This document shows positions 37,135-47,832 of a stretch of DNA of 64,000 nucleotides, in pieces; positions within the stretch are counted from its first letter, which is position 1; each line of letters opens with the position of its first letter. Made by a program: the position numbers and the translations under genes. The DNA is from Tupaia tana (lineage: Eukaryota > Chordata > Mammalia > Scandentia > Tupaiidae): contig JAKSZU010000004.1 in assembly GCA_026018925.1 (NCBI GenBank), positions 16,584,095 to 16,648,094 of the forward strand. The letters are read 5' to 3'. The notes below the pieces were generated by a model. That model did no database searches, was not told the DNA's origin, and worked only from the letters and a program-made list of their open reading frames with translations.

Positions 37135-37625
37135 TGAAAATACAGAAGGGAGAATAAAACTAACATAGATTGAATACCTACTATATGCCAGGCACTGTGA
37201 TAAGTTTTTTTGGTTTTTGTTTTGTTTGTTGAGAAAGAGATTTTTGCTATAGGGCACATACACTCACCAGAGAGACAGAGAGATAGAAAGTGAGAAATCA
37301 CTCCCCAGGGGGGATGGCCATGCCTCAATCCCTTCTTCTCCATTCTCCTCCTGGGATTTTAGGCACACATGCACACACACCCAGTGTGTTTCAAGCCATT
37401 GGGTTGGGACTCAAACCGTGGTTGACTACATGGGAGTCCTGCACCTTAACCACTATACCCCCTGCTGGCCCCACTCTTAACCATAATTTTAATCTAGCTA
37501 GTTCTTCACATATATGTTACAGGTGAGAAAAATTATTCAGAATTTAGATAACTTGCCTAAAGTAACATGATTGGTAAAATTATAGCAATATTATTTTAAC
37601 CTATGCAGTGTCAGTCCAGAGTTCT
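37135..37625 (-). mobile_element. MIR split by an L SINE
   Basis: The left half has GATTGAATACCTACTATATG and CCAGGCACTGTGATAAG. The right half, after the SINE at 37211-37472, has TTACAGGTGAGAAAAATTAT and GTAACATGATTGGTAAAATT. Together they read as one antisense MIR. Confidence 0.75.
37211..37472 (-). mobile_element. L SINE in MIR
   Basis: GAGATTTTTGCTATAGGGCA to CCCCCTGCTGGCCCC. Confidence 0.9.
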
Positions 37626-38003
37626 TGCTAGATTAAGAATAAAGAATTAAATGCTGAAGAATAAAAAATAAAAAGCAAAATACAAGTCCATTGTCTTTGC
37701 CCTCAATGATCTCTTTTGAATTGAAAGTTTAGTTTAATAAAAAGACCAAAATGTAAATAATTTCAAGGAAGCAAAAGAACAAAATACATAAAAAATAACA
37801 AAAATGGAAACAAATACCAGTTGTGATAATAGATGCAAGCAATTTAAAATCTCATTTTAAAGAACTAAGACTAAGAAATTCCATTTCAAGCTACTAATTT
37901 GGGCACAAAACTTCTACTTCCTCTCCATCAGTCACGGTGTAGCAAGAAAACAAAAACCAAACCAGTAATTAGAACAGGGAAATTTTAACATAAAGAGTTG
38001 CTG
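37626..38003. other. Unassigned sequence
   Basis: A-rich; nothing recognised. Confidence 0.5.
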
Positions 38004-38264
38004 AGCTGGCCTGTGGTCTAGTGGGTATGGGAGCTAGATCCCACCTGGCTAAACTGTGGTTCAAATCCTGCCCCAGCAACTGGAAAAACACATTGGGTAC
38101 ATGTGTGTACTTGCTCCAAATCTTGATAGGATGAAGAAATGTAGAGAGATTGGAGAAAGACCGAGGAGTGACCATGTCTCAATAAGGGTTGTTCTCTCCT
38201 TTCTTCCTCTTTCTCTTTCTGTCTCCCATGAATACACATCTCCTATGGCAATTAAAAAAAAAAA
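38004..38264 (+). mobile_element. W SINE
   Basis: GAGCTGGCCTGTGGTCTAGT, GGAGCTAGATCCCACCT, tail A11. Confidence 0.87.
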
Positions 38265-38279
38265 TCTGGGGCCAAAATG

Positions 38280-38640
38280 GCAACTTGCTATAGGCAGAGA
38301 CGCAAGCTTCCTTTATTTTGTCATTCAAGGATCCTGTATCAGCAGTTCATCTTTCCATCCAAGATGCACCTTCCCTCAGATCATGCCCCTTACAGGCAGA
38401 AGGTACACATGTCATGTTCATCTACATCCCACTGGCCAGAACTTAGTCATACAGTCAAACTGGCTAAAAGAAAAACCAAACACAAAGAGAAAAAGAAAAG
38501 AAAAGAAGCAGTCTTCATTTTGGGTACCTTCACACAGGTACCCATTAGAAATTTGGAGATTCTGATACTAAAAGAAAATAGGAGGAATGGATCTTAGGTG
38601 GGGACAATCAGTGGCTTCTGCCACAAGAGTTATGTTAGAA
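38280..38640. repeat. Old interspersed repeat, family not named
   Basis: CCTTACAGGCAGAAGGTACA, CACTGGCCAGAACTTAGTCA and AATCAGTGGCTTCTGCCACA match a familiar mammalian repeat ending CTGCCACA. Open frames here are incidental. Confidence 0.5.
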
Positions 38641-38793
38641 CTTCACGTGAAATAATTCAGAAATGCTGTATCAATCAAACAAATGTGACTTGTTCTTTTC
38701 TTTATAGTAGAATATATGCTTTTGTCCATTGTTAACTACCAAGCATTTTTCAAAACTTGATTAATCATGAAAGTTTTTTTTTAAGAGTACCTC

Positions 38794-39190
38794 AAAGATG
38801 GCATGGTGGTTAAAGTGCTGGACTCCCATTTGTCCAACTACAGTTTGAGTCCTGGACATAGCAGCTTGAAACTCACACTGGGCACGTGTGTGTGCATGCC
38901 CAAAATCCTGAGAGGAGAACGGAGGAGGGGGATTGTGGTGTGGCCATCCCCCAGGGAATTCTCACATTCTGTCTCTCTGGTGAGTGCACCTACCCTATAG
39001 CAAAAATCTCTCTTTAAAAAAAAAAGAGAGAGAGAGAAGAAAATCATGCCAGTGTGTGTGCCCAGGATCCCAGGAGAAGAATGGAGAAGGGATTGCAGCA
39101 TGGTCATCCTCCCTGGGGCAGGGGGTGATTTCTCACTTTCACTCTCTGTCTCACTGGTGAATGCATGTGCCCTATGGCAAATGAGCAAGC
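38794..39190 (+). mobile_element. L SINE followed by a headless body
   Basis: Full copy 38794-39025, then a second body 39044-39190 starting GAAAATCATGCCAGTG without any head. Confidence 0.83.
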
Positions 39191-39364
39191 AAACAAACAA
39201 ACAAACAAAAACTCAAACGTAAATACCTAGTAAACATGGAAAATAGTTTTTAAAGATACACCAATCTATCAATCAATAAAACATGTAAGATTCATCTAGT
39301 ATTACAGGTGAATTTTGAAAAACATAAATAAACGTATAATTTTAATATTCATTTTTAAAAATTT

Positions 39365-39880
39365 TTTCCACAGGGTGCATTACTTGCTGAAGAGAGAAAA
39401 AGAAAAGGCAAGTAAGAAAGCACCCCTTGGGACCAGCAGTTGGCATAATGGCTACATCACTGGACTCCCATGTAGTCAACCGTGGTTCGAGTCCCGGACC
39501 AATGGCTTAAACTCATGCCAGACGCGTGTGCGTGCATGCCCAGGATCCGGAGAGGAGGATGGAGGAGAAGGGATTGTGACGTGACCACCCCCCTGGGGAG
39601 TGATTTCTCGCTTTCTGTCTGTCTCTGTCTTTCTGGTGAGTGCCCACGCCCTATAGCAAAAACCACTCCAAAAAAAAAAGAAGAAGAGAAAAAAAGAAAG
39701 CACCCCTTCATGGAGAATGGTCACAGTGCAATCGCTTCTCCATTTCTCTCCTCTTTGGGACCCTGGGCATGCACGAACACAGATGGATCCGGCATGTTTT
39801 TCAAGCCTTTGGGTCTGGGACTCAACCATGCAACCAGGCATTTAGGACCCAGCTGCCCTAACCACCACCCCACAGGCCGG
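39365..39880 (-). mobile_element. W SINE split by an L SINE
   Basis: Pieces 39365-39428 and 39694-39880, ending CCACCCCACAGGCCGGC. Confidence 0.88.
39429..39693 (+). mobile_element. L SINE, subfamily L1a
   Basis: Perfect target repeats AAGAAAGCACCCCTT (39414, 39694). Confidence 0.95.
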
Positions 39881-40212
39881 CTCAGTGTTAATATTCTTTA
39901 AAGTCTTCCAATCACAGAAAGAAGAAAACGTTCATGATTTTTTTACAGCCCTACCCTAATCTTAATTTAAAAGCCTGACAGCACACAAATAAGAAAGTTA
40001 GGAATATGATCAAACTTTAGCATACCAAATCTAGCAGAATATAGTTTTTCACTATAACCCTGTAAGATTTGCTCAAAGAATCTAAGAACAGTTAAATATT
40101 AGGAAATCTATTAGTATAACTTACCACATACATTTTCAAAGAAGAAAAATACAAAATCACCTTAAAAGATGCTAAAAGACATTTAAGAACATATAATATA
40201 TATTCTCCCCCC
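39881..40212. other. Unassigned AT-rich sequence
   Basis: Nothing recognised. Confidence 0.5.
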
Positions 40213-40637
40213 CTTTTTTTTTAGAGAGAGATTTTTGCTATAGGGCACATGTGCTTGCCAGAGAAACAGAAAGGGAGAAATCACCTTCTAGGGGGCCTGG
40301 CCAAACCACAATCCTTTCCCCTCCTCTCAGGAGTTTGGGCATGCACACACACCTGCCCAGTGTGAGTTTTTTGCTTTTTGTGTATTTTTAGAATTATTTA
40401 TTTAATTTTATTTATTCATACATTTATTTTATTTTGACCAGACAGAGAGAGACAGAGAGGAAGTGAGAAAGCAAGCCACCTGGTCCAGGACTCGAACCAT
40501 GCTTGCCCATGTAGGAGTGTCCAGTGCATCACCATGCCACCTGCTGTTCCTGGGTTTTAACCTGCTGAGTCCAAGACTTGAACTGCAATCAACTACGTGG
40601 GAGTCCAGCAAAATAACCATTACACCATCTGTTGGTC
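40213..40637 (-). mobile_element. L SINE split by an S SINE
   Basis: Pieces 40213-40375 and 40553-40637, broken at the junction (CAGTGTGAGTTTTTT and GGGTTTTAACC). Confidence 0.88.
40376..40552 (-). mobile_element. Inner S SINE
   Basis: AGAATTATTTATTTAATTTT to CCACCTGCTGTTCC. Confidence 0.88.
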
Positions 40638-40741
40638 TCAAAATATAGCTTATATTCCTAATATTAAAAAAGAAAAAAATGTTTTAGTAGAATCGGAAAG
40701 AAGGAAGATTATTTCCCTAACATAAAATAAAAACCTATCTC

Positions 40742-41033
40742 GGGAACCAGCAGTTAGCGTAATGGCTATGTCGCTGGACTCCCATGTAGTCGACTGCGGT
40801 TCGCGTCCCAGACCCGGTGGCTTAAAACTCACGCCGGGCACGTGTGCGTGCATGCCCAAGATCCCGAGAGGAGAATGGAGGAGAAGGGATTGCGGCGTGA
40901 CCATCCCCCCCGGGGGTGATTTCTCGCTTTCTGTCTCTATGTCTCTCTCGTCTTTCTGGTGAACGCATGTGCCATATAGCAAAAACCTCTCCCCCCCCCC
41001 AAAAAAAAAAAAAGAAAGAAAAAGAAAAAAGAA
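40742..41033 (+). mobile_element. L SINE, subfamily L1b
   Basis: GGGAACCAGCAGTTAGCGTA, B box GGTTCGCGTCC, CTTAAAACTCACG; C10 run before the A-tail. Confidence 0.93.
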
Positions 41034-41501
41034 AGCTTCTTATTCATCTTTGGCTAAAGTGAGAGGTCTGAAGAAGGAAAAATAGACATGTAACATATTC
41101 ATCAGAGAATATGTATTTTTAAATGGGGGTCAAAAGTACATCTGTAGTGTACTGAATATGTTTATACCTTCTTTTTGGCTAATGTTACACTTGTGATTTG
41201 CACATTAGAGGATGCATCTTTTCCTGGGCCTCCCAACCATGTGGTTCAGCTTCCCACATTATCTGTAAGTAAATTATGAATTAGTGGTGCCTCTCAAGTT
41301 CAAATAATAACGCTAACTTTAATTGACACAGATGTTCTTTCAACATGTTACTCATATGGTGAGTGGAGTGCTGACCATGAGAACACCAGGACTCCTTACT
41401 AGAAAATATCTAGCCAGCTAATTACTTTGTAGCAGCAAATGCAGTTCCTTTTTATGTCACCAAGTGCTATGTGAATTGACACTTTAAAATATAGGGAATT
41501 G
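41034..41501. other. Unassigned sequence
   Basis: Nothing recognised. Confidence 0.5.
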
Positions 41502-41740
41502 GGGCTGGCAGGTGGCATGGAGGTGGCTGGATCCCACATGGCCGATGTCTGGATTGGAGTCTTGACCTGGGGACTTGGAAAAACACACCAAGTACATGCG
41601 CATGCTTGCCCAAAATCCCAAGAGGAGAATGGAGGAGGAGGGATTGCAGTATGGCTATCCTCCTGGGAAGTGACTTCTCACTTTCCCTCTCTCTCTGTCT
41701 CTCTCTCTCCAGCAAGCGCTCACACCCTATAGCAAAAACT
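41502..41740 (+). mobile_element. W SINE
   Basis: GGGGCTGGCAGGTGGCATGG, GTGGCTGGATCCCACAT. Confidence 0.87.
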
Positions 41741-42813
41741 AAGCATATATATACATTAATATATGGAATTTATTGGCTGAAGATGTACTCATACCTGGAA
41801 AAAAAAATTCACTGTCTCATTCCTCCCAGAAACAGAAATTAAGAGCAGGTAAGAATCCACAAAGTTGCTCATCAGTGCAAAAGAACAGGCTCAGAGTCTC
41901 CTTTGCCGCCAGAGTGGTGCTGATTTCAGCATAAAGGCATCCTTTCACTGAGACACCCCGCTACTCGTCAGCGATGCTCACTTTGGTTAATTAGAAATAC
42001 TAAAACAACATGGGAATAATTTTGCTAGCCTAAAAGAGCATGAATAAATTATATAAAAGCCATGAGTAAACAGAACATTCACATTAGCTTTTCGTAATGG
42101 TTCCCATCGCAACTTCACAGACTTGAAAAGACTCCAAAGTTCAATGTGATGGAAAGTCAGAATAAGGCTCAGCAGAGCCCAGCCACACTACAGATACAGA
42201 AGTAGCTCTTGTGCAAAACCAGCGTGCTGCAGGGGTGGGAAATAGGTTTCCCTAGTATGTATTTTGGCCATGCTATCATGTGTACCTACACAAAAATAAG
42301 GAGTACATTTTTGGCTAAGCATGCAGAGAAACCTTAGGAAAAAATTTTCCCAAGGTGACCCATTTCATTGGCTTTGGGAAAGAACAACAGAGAGCCTCTC
42401 TTCTCACAGGTTCCAGAAGAATGTAGAGTAGTGGTTCTGGCCAGAACAAGTGTTCTCACAAAGGGGAGACTCGATCTCCACTGATACCCTGTTTCCTCTC
42501 TCCTCTACCTTAGGAAACCCATGTGCCTGGTTAGGGCTATCCCGAGGGAGTGCAGAAGAGTGGGGACTGGGGGTTATAAAGCCCCTATCTAAACAATCTA
42601 ACTCATCCCAAACCAGCAGGTCATCACCGTTCTGCTGGCCAACTTCATGCAATTCCATGAAATACATACCTTGTTGGCTAGACAGTATCCGATCTCTGGG
42701 TCACTTTTCCAGAATATTCCTAGCCTAGAATGACCCCATACCATAAGTCCACATTTCTTCAAAGTATTTTAACCCCATGCTCAGAGTAGAAATCATTAGA
42801 AAATGAGATTTAA
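41741..42813. other. Longest unassigned stretch of the right half
   Basis: About 1.1 kb without SINE or recognised repeat. An 83-aa and a 92-aa open frame on opposite strands at 42404-42728 look non-coding (overlap each other, no recognisable motif). Confidence 0.5.
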
Positions 42814-43040
42814 GGGCCAACAGAAGGTGTGGTAGTTAAGGCGGCCGGATCCTACATGGCCAACTGATCAGTTCAAGTCCTGGACCTGGAGCATGTGCGT
42901 GTGTGCCCAAGGGAGTGCATGGAGAAGGGATTGTGGCATGACCATCCTCCCTGGGGTGGAGGGGGTTTCTCTGTTTCTCACTTTCCCTCTCTGTCTCTGC
43001 CTCTAGCAGCACACATGCCCTACAAGAAAAAAAAGGAAAA
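42814..43040 (+). mobile_element. W SINE with head/body deletion
   Basis: GGCCAACAGAAGGTGTGGTA, CGGCCGGATCCTACAT; CTGGACCTGGAGCATGTGCG shows loss of the junction. Confidence 0.83.
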
Positions 43041-43049
43041 TAAATGCAC

Positions 43050-43140
43050 AACCTTGGCCCCAACCCCCAAAGAAATTCTAATTTAGTTGATCTGATTCAG
43101 CCCAAGACTGTGTTTTAATAATCACTTTCCCCTGGGGGTT
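43050..43140 (+). mobile_element. MER5-like fragment
   Basis: CCAACCCCCAAAGAAATTCT and AATTTAGTTGATCTGATTCA resemble the MER5A interior; it lies between a W SINE and an L2. Confidence 0.5.
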
Positions 43141-43164
43141 CCACCATGGGTGGTTCATATACTT

Positions 43165-43310
43165 CGAGGAATGTGATAAACAGTAGCAGTTAATTATTAT
43201 CTTTTTATTTGCCTGTCTCCCATAGACTCTAAGTTCCTCTTGGAGTTTTCTAGTGCTGGGTACAAAATATGCACTTGATAAATATTTGAGGAGTGAGCAA
43301 ATGACAAAAA
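43165..43310 (+). mobile_element. L2 3' end
   Basis: TTTATTTGCCTGTCTCCCAT, AGACTCTAAGTTCCTCTTGG and CACTTGATAAATATTTGAGG follow the L2 LINE 3' end. Confidence 0.75.
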
Positions 43311-43380
43311 AATGGAGGCAGGGCCATGCAGTCAAAATGTAAAATTTTAAAGCACTTTGTAAGCTATATATAAATGTTTT

Positions 43381-43571
43381 ATGTTGTAAAGCAGTGACTT
43401 TTAAACTTTCTTGACCATGTTTCCCAGTAAGAAATACATTTTACATTGTGACTCAGCACACACACACACACATACACATACATGCACACACCTATAACTA
43501 AAACAAGAGTTTCATGTACCAATGATTAACCTATATTGCATGTGAAGAATTTTGATATGTTCTATTCTATT
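43381..43571. repeat. Old interspersed repeat containing a CA run
   Basis: CAGTGACTTTTAAACTTTCT, AGAAATACATTTTACATTGT, a (CA)n stretch near 43459-43475 and ACTAAAACAAGAGTTTCATG look like an old mammalian DNA-transposon-derived repeat. The family is unassigned. Confidence 0.45.
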
Positions 43572-43587
43572 CTTTTTTAATATAATT

Positions 43588-43618
<31 letters not shown>

Positions 43619-43755
43619 TTTTAATTTGGCCAGAGAGAGACAGAGACAGAGAGAGAAAAAGAGAGTGAGAAAGCAAGCCACCAGGTCTGGGACTCAAACC
43701 ACAGCTAGCCATGTGGGAGTCCAACACCTTAACCACCACACCATATGCCAGGCCC
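43572..43755 (-). mobile_element. S SINE with (TTTA)n
   Basis: TTTTTTAATATAATTTTATT to CATATGCCAGGCCC. Confidence 0.9.
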
Positions 43756-43771
43756 TCTAGTCTACCCTTTT

Positions 43772-44027
43772 TTTTTGGAGAGGTTTTCGCTATAGGGCAT
43801 GTGCGCTCGCCAGACAGACAGAGAGAGACAGAGAGACAGAAAGCGAGAAATCACCCCCCAGGGGGGATGGCCACGCCGCAATCCCTTCTCCTCCATTCTC
43901 CTCTCGGGATCTTGGGCACGCACGCACACGCGCCCGGCGTGAGTTTTAAGCCATTGGGTCCGGGACGTGAACCGTGGTCGACTACATGGGAGTCCAGCGA
44001 CATAGCCATTATGCTAACTGCTGGTCC
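43772..44027 (-). mobile_element. L SINE, subfamily L1b
   Basis: Target repeats CTAGTCTACCCTTTT / CTAGTCTATCCTTTT (43757, 44030). Confidence 0.95.
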
Positions 44028-44064
44028 CACTAGTCTATCCTTTTTGTAAAAACTATAATGTTGG

Positions 44065-44332
44065 GGGAACCAGCAGTTAGCGTAATGGCTATGTCGCTGG
44101 ACTCCCACGTAGTCGACCGCGGTTCGCGTCCCGGACCCGGTGGCTTAAAATTCACGCCGGGAGCGTGTGCGTGCGTGCCCAAGATCCCGAGAGGAGAATG
44201 GAGGAGAAGGGATTGCGGCGTGGCCATCCCCCCTGGGGGGTGATTTCTTGCTTTCTGTCTCTATGTCTCTCTCTGTCTGTCTGGTGAGCGCACGCGCCCT
44301 ATAGCAAAAACCTCTCAAAAAAAACAAAAACA
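44065..44332 (+). mobile_element. L SINE, subfamily L1b, near consensus
   Basis: Perfect 17-bp target repeats AAAAACTATAATGTTGG (44048, 44333). B box GGTTCGCGTCC, all major CpGs intact. Confidence 0.96.
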
Positions 44333-44349
44333 AAAAACTATAATGTTGG

Positions 44350-44508
44350 TGCCAGCAGCAGATGGCATGTGGTGGTTAAGGTGTTGGACTCCAACATGGC
44401 CAACTGGTAGCTCAGACTGGTAGCTTGCTTTCTCACTCTCTTTTTCTCTCTCTCTGGTCAAACTGAAGAATAATATTAAATAAAATTAAATAATTCTTTT
44501 AAAGAAAC
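44350..44508 (+). mobile_element. S SINE with head deletion
   Basis: TGCCAGCAGCAGATGGCATG; GGCCAACTGGTAGCTCAGAC lacks most of the B box. Confidence 0.85.
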
Positions 44509-44518
44509 TATATTTTTT

Positions 44519-44624
44519 GTGTTCACTTTGCAGCACATATACTAAAAATTGGAATAACAGAGAAGATTAGCATGGCCCTTACACAAGGATGACACGTAAA
44601 TTCGTGAAGCATTCTGCTTTTTTT
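44519..44624 (+). pseudogene. RNU6: U6 snRNA pseudogene (5' half of a U6-LINE chimera)
   Basis: The sequence follows U6 spliceosomal RNA along its whole length: GTGTTCACTTTGCAGCACAT, ATACTAAAA, AGAGAAGATTAGCATGGCCC, CAAGGATGACACG and AAATTCGTGAAGCATTC, ending in a T-run. Several substitutions and small indels (for example AACAGAG in place of ACGATACAGAG) and the lack of the Pol III upstream elements TATA/PSE make it a retrocopy. It is followed, across an inserted S SINE, by a LINE 3' tail, and the pair shares flanking AAACTATA repeats (44506-44513 and 44867-44874). Confidence 0.93.
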
Positions 44625-44628
44625 AGAA

Positions 44629-44782
44629 GTTTTATTTATTTAATTTTATTTATTATCATTATTCTTTGATTTGATGAGAGAGGGAGAGAGAGAGAGAAAG
44701 CAAGCTGCCAGATCTGGGACTTGAATCATGGTCGGCCATTTGGGAGTTCAGCACTTTAACCACCATGGTACCTGCCGATCCT
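44629..44782 (-). mobile_element. S SINE inside the U6-LINE chimera
   Basis: Flanked by GCATTCT repeats (44610, 44783), the first being the U6 3' end. Confidence 0.88.
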
Positions 44783-44866
44783 GCATTCTTTATTCATGCT
44801 GGGAAAGTTCATTCTGTAAAGATGTACAATAACTAAATGTAAAAAGATAAGAAAATAAAAATAAAT
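44783..44866 (+). mobile_element. LINE/HAL1 3' tail fused to the U6 copy
   Basis: GGGAAAGTTCATTCTGTAAA, GATGTACAATAAC, AATGT and an A-rich end align with the 3' end of the half-L1-like element at 4700-4777 (GGAAAATTCATTTTGTATAC, GATGTATAGCG, AATGTTAAAAA). It ends in a (AAATAAA)-rich tail just before the target repeat AAACTATA. Confidence 0.7.
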
Positions 44867-45049
44867 AAACTATACTGTTTTAATGACCCATTTTAATGAG
44901 TCCCATGAAGTTTTTTAAACGAGGGATTTTTCCCTGTTTTCCTGCACTACTCTCTCGCCCCGCCTTCTCTCAGTCCCCTGCTATGATTCGGCCTTGCTAG
45001 TTTAGCAACAAGTTTCCAGAGTACCAGGAGTTCTTGGTTCTCAAGTCTC

Positions 45050-45300
45050 GCACATGCTGCTTCCTCTGACCTCAAACGACCTCTCGCTTTCCTTATTTGA
45101 GCAATGCCCATTTATCCTTTCTGTCCGGGAAGCGTTCCTGGACTAGGACAGCACAGTGTTCTTACCTCTGCCGAAGCACTTCTCATTCTGTCTGGAATTG
45201 TGTGCTGACCTGTCCGTATCCCACAGCTGTGAGCACTCAGAAGTCAAGGATAAATGTTGTGATGTGCTTTTCCGGAGGGGAAATCTGGGTGTCGTAGGAG
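45050..45300 (+). mobile_element. Diverged L2-like fragment
   Basis: AAGCACTTCTCATTCTGTCT, GGAATTGTGTGCTGACCTGT and CCACAGCTGTGAGCACTCAG resemble the L2 3' region (CACTTATCAC...CTGTCTCC...TGTGAGCTC). Confidence 0.5.
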
Positions 45301-45821
45301 AGATGGGGCATGAGCTGAATAATATAATTATGTTGTTCAAAACATGAAACTTTCTATAAACAGACTGGAAGAAACTTCACTATTTCAGATCCCTCCGAAT
45401 TCTATGACTCACTCAAGCTATTCACTATTTTAGTCTGGTTTTAGTAAACTGCAAGGTTTTCTCATACAGCCTAAGTATTTAAACATTTAAACATAAACAT
45501 TAATAGAAATATTGATTCACTGAGATGTGATAAAAGCACTGGTGCTTGCATCAAACTAGACTGACTCAAGCTCAAGGATGTTCAAAGCACCTCGTGTGAG
45601 GGCCATGAAATGAGCTGGACACAGAGCCTTCGAAGGGCTAGAGTGGCTCTCTCCACACCCCCAGAAGTCATCTGGGCTAATGTCCACTATAAAGTGAGGA
45701 GTTGGAATCACAAGGTTTTTTCCTCTTTACTGCTAAGATTACTTTCTGTTAGTTGAATTGATTTCTTCTGTAGTGTTGGGAGAACAATGTTAACAAAAAC
45801 CCAGTAACATTTTTGTTGTCA
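45300..45821. other. Unassigned sequence
   Basis: Nothing recognised. Confidence 0.5.
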
Positions 45822-46068
45822 TTGTTAGGTGAGTGCACTCACCAGAAAGAGACAGAGAGACAGAGAGAGGGGAAGAGAGAGAAGAACCCCTCAATGGAGC
45901 ATAGTCCTGCCACAACCCCTTTCCCTTAATTTCCCATCCTGCTAGGATTTGGAGCATGCACACCTAAGTAGCTGGTTAAGCTTTTCAGTCTTCCAGGGTA
46001 GGTATTCAAACTGTAGTTGGCCATGTGGGATCTGGCTCACCTTAACCACCAGGCTACCATACTGGCCC
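45822..46068 (-). mobile_element. W SINE
   Basis: Flanked by CCCAGTAACAT / CCCAATAACAT (45800, 46067). Confidence 0.88.
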
Positions 46069-46095
46069 CCAATAACATGTTCAAAGATGCTCGTG

Positions 46096-46255
46096 GGATC
46101 TGGCAGGTGGTGTGGTGGTTAAGGGAGCTGGACTCCCACACAGGCAACTGCAGTTCAAATCCTGGACCTGGTGGCTTGCTTTCACTTTCCCTCTCTCTCT
46201 CTCTCACTCTGTCCCTCTCTGGTCAAATTAAAATAAGTAAAATAATAATAATAAA
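46096..46255 (+). mobile_element. S SINE
   Basis: Flanked by AAAGATGCTCGTG / AAAGATGTTCATG. Confidence 0.9.
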
Positions 46256-46336
46256 AGTGAAAAGATGTTCATGTTGCCTTTACAAACACTTCAGTCACTG
46301 TGAAAACTTGAAAAAAGTATTTCTGTCATTTTTTTC

Positions 46337-46500
46337 TTTTTTTAGAAGAATTATTTCATTTAATTTTATTTATTCTAATTTTGACCAGAGAGAGACACAG
46401 AGGAGGAGGAGTGAGAAAGCAAGCCCTCAGGTCCAGGACTCGAACTGTGGTCAGACATGTGGTGTCCAGCACCTTAACCACCACACCACCTGCTGGTACC
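46337..46500 (-). mobile_element. S SINE
   Basis: Flanked by TGTCATTTTTTTC / TGTCATTTCTTAG. Confidence 0.9.
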
Positions 46501-46782
46501 ATGTCATTTCTTAGATATCTTAGTACTTTCCCTTTAAGCATTTCTCCTTAGAGAGGCTCTCATACCTTCCACTCCTCTTTCTAACTCTGTAGTCTCTCTG
46601 TCTTTTATCTTTCCTCTTCTTATGACTGATCAGAAACCAAAAAGATCTTTGTCAGAGCAGCTCTCTGACAGCGCAAGGAGGCCAGGGACTGCCTTGCATT
46701 ATACTTCACAAAGGACGACACCAGAGGGAGACTCAGCTCCTGACTTCTGAGAGCTGGAGTTGGCATTCAGCAGAAACAGACT

Positions 46783-47070
46783 TTTTTTTTTTGGAGAGGT
46801 TTTTTTTTTTTTGTTTTTGGTTTTTTTTTTTTTGGCTATAGGGCGCGTGCTCTCGCCAGACAGAGAGAAACAGAGAGACAGAAAGCGAGAAATCACCCCC
46901 CCAAGGGGATGGCCACGCTGCAATCCCTTCTCCTCCATTCTCCTCTTGGGATCTTGGGCACGCACGCACACACGCCTGGTGTGAGTTTTAAGCCACCGGG
47001 TCCAGGATGCGAACCACAGTCAACTACGTGGGAGTCCAGCGACATAGCCATTACGCTAACTGCTGGTCCC
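46783..47070 (-). mobile_element. L SINE (L1b), first at a re-used target
   Basis: AGAAACAGACTTTT at 46772 and 47071; long interrupted T-run within its tail. Confidence 0.93.
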
Positions 47071-47084
47071 AGAAACAGACTTTT

Positions 47085-47336
47085 TTTTGGAGAGGTTTTT
47101 GCTATAGGGCACATGCGTTCACCAGAAAGACAGACAGAGACAGAGAGACAGAAAGTAAGAAATAACCCCTGCAGGGGGGATGACCACGCCACAGTCCCTT
47201 CTCCTCCATTCTCCTCTCAGGATCTTGGGCATGCACGCATATGCACCCGGCATGAGCTTAAGCCACCGAGGACTCAAAACGCGATCGGCTACATGGGAGT
47301 TCAGTGACATAGCCATTACGTCATCTGCTGGTCCCC
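47085..47336 (-). mobile_element. L SINE, second at the same target
   Basis: AGAAACAGACTTTT at 47071 and AGAAGCAGACTTTT at 47337. Confidence 0.93.
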
Positions 47337-47419
47337 AGAAGCAGACTTTTCAAGTAACCGAAGAAGCACAATTACTTGTGGAGTGTTTGTTGTGCAGTCT
47401 CACCTTGTTCTTCTAGGGT

Positions 47420-47640
47420 ACTGACACTAGGTAAAACCAATAAACCAGATCTAGTTCTTACTTTCTTCATTTTTTTCTATTAAAATTTGAAAAGCGCCAA
47501 ATACCAGACCACAATAAGATACCTAGTCACCACACACACTTGTGAAATGGCCTAGCTTCCATTCTGAGAGCATATTGTCTAACACTGAGCCCATAACTGT
47601 GCATGTTTAATGTAGAAGATAATTAAAAGAACTGTCACCA
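47420..47640. other. Unassigned sequence
   Basis: Nothing recognised. Confidence 0.5.
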
Positions 47641-47815
47641 GGGCCAGCAAATAGTGTGGTGGTTAAGGGGCTGGACTCTCATATGGCAGGCTGTGGTTCA
47701 AGTCCCAGACTTGGTGGCTTACTTCCTCACTTTCTCTTTCTCTCTCTGATAAGCACACATGCCCTATAGCAAATTAAAAAATAATAATGATAATAAAATA
47801 AAAATTTTTAAAAAA
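47641..47815 (+). mobile_element. S SINE
   Basis: GGGCCAGCAAATAGTGTGGT; carries CACATGCCCTATAGCAAATT. Confidence 0.87.
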
Positions 47816-47832
47816 AAATAAGAGGAAGTCAT

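Noticed and set aside
44519..44624. Functional U6 snRNA gene
   Set aside because: Substitutions in conserved positions, no upstream TATA/PSE, LINE tail and flanking repeats show a retrocopy.
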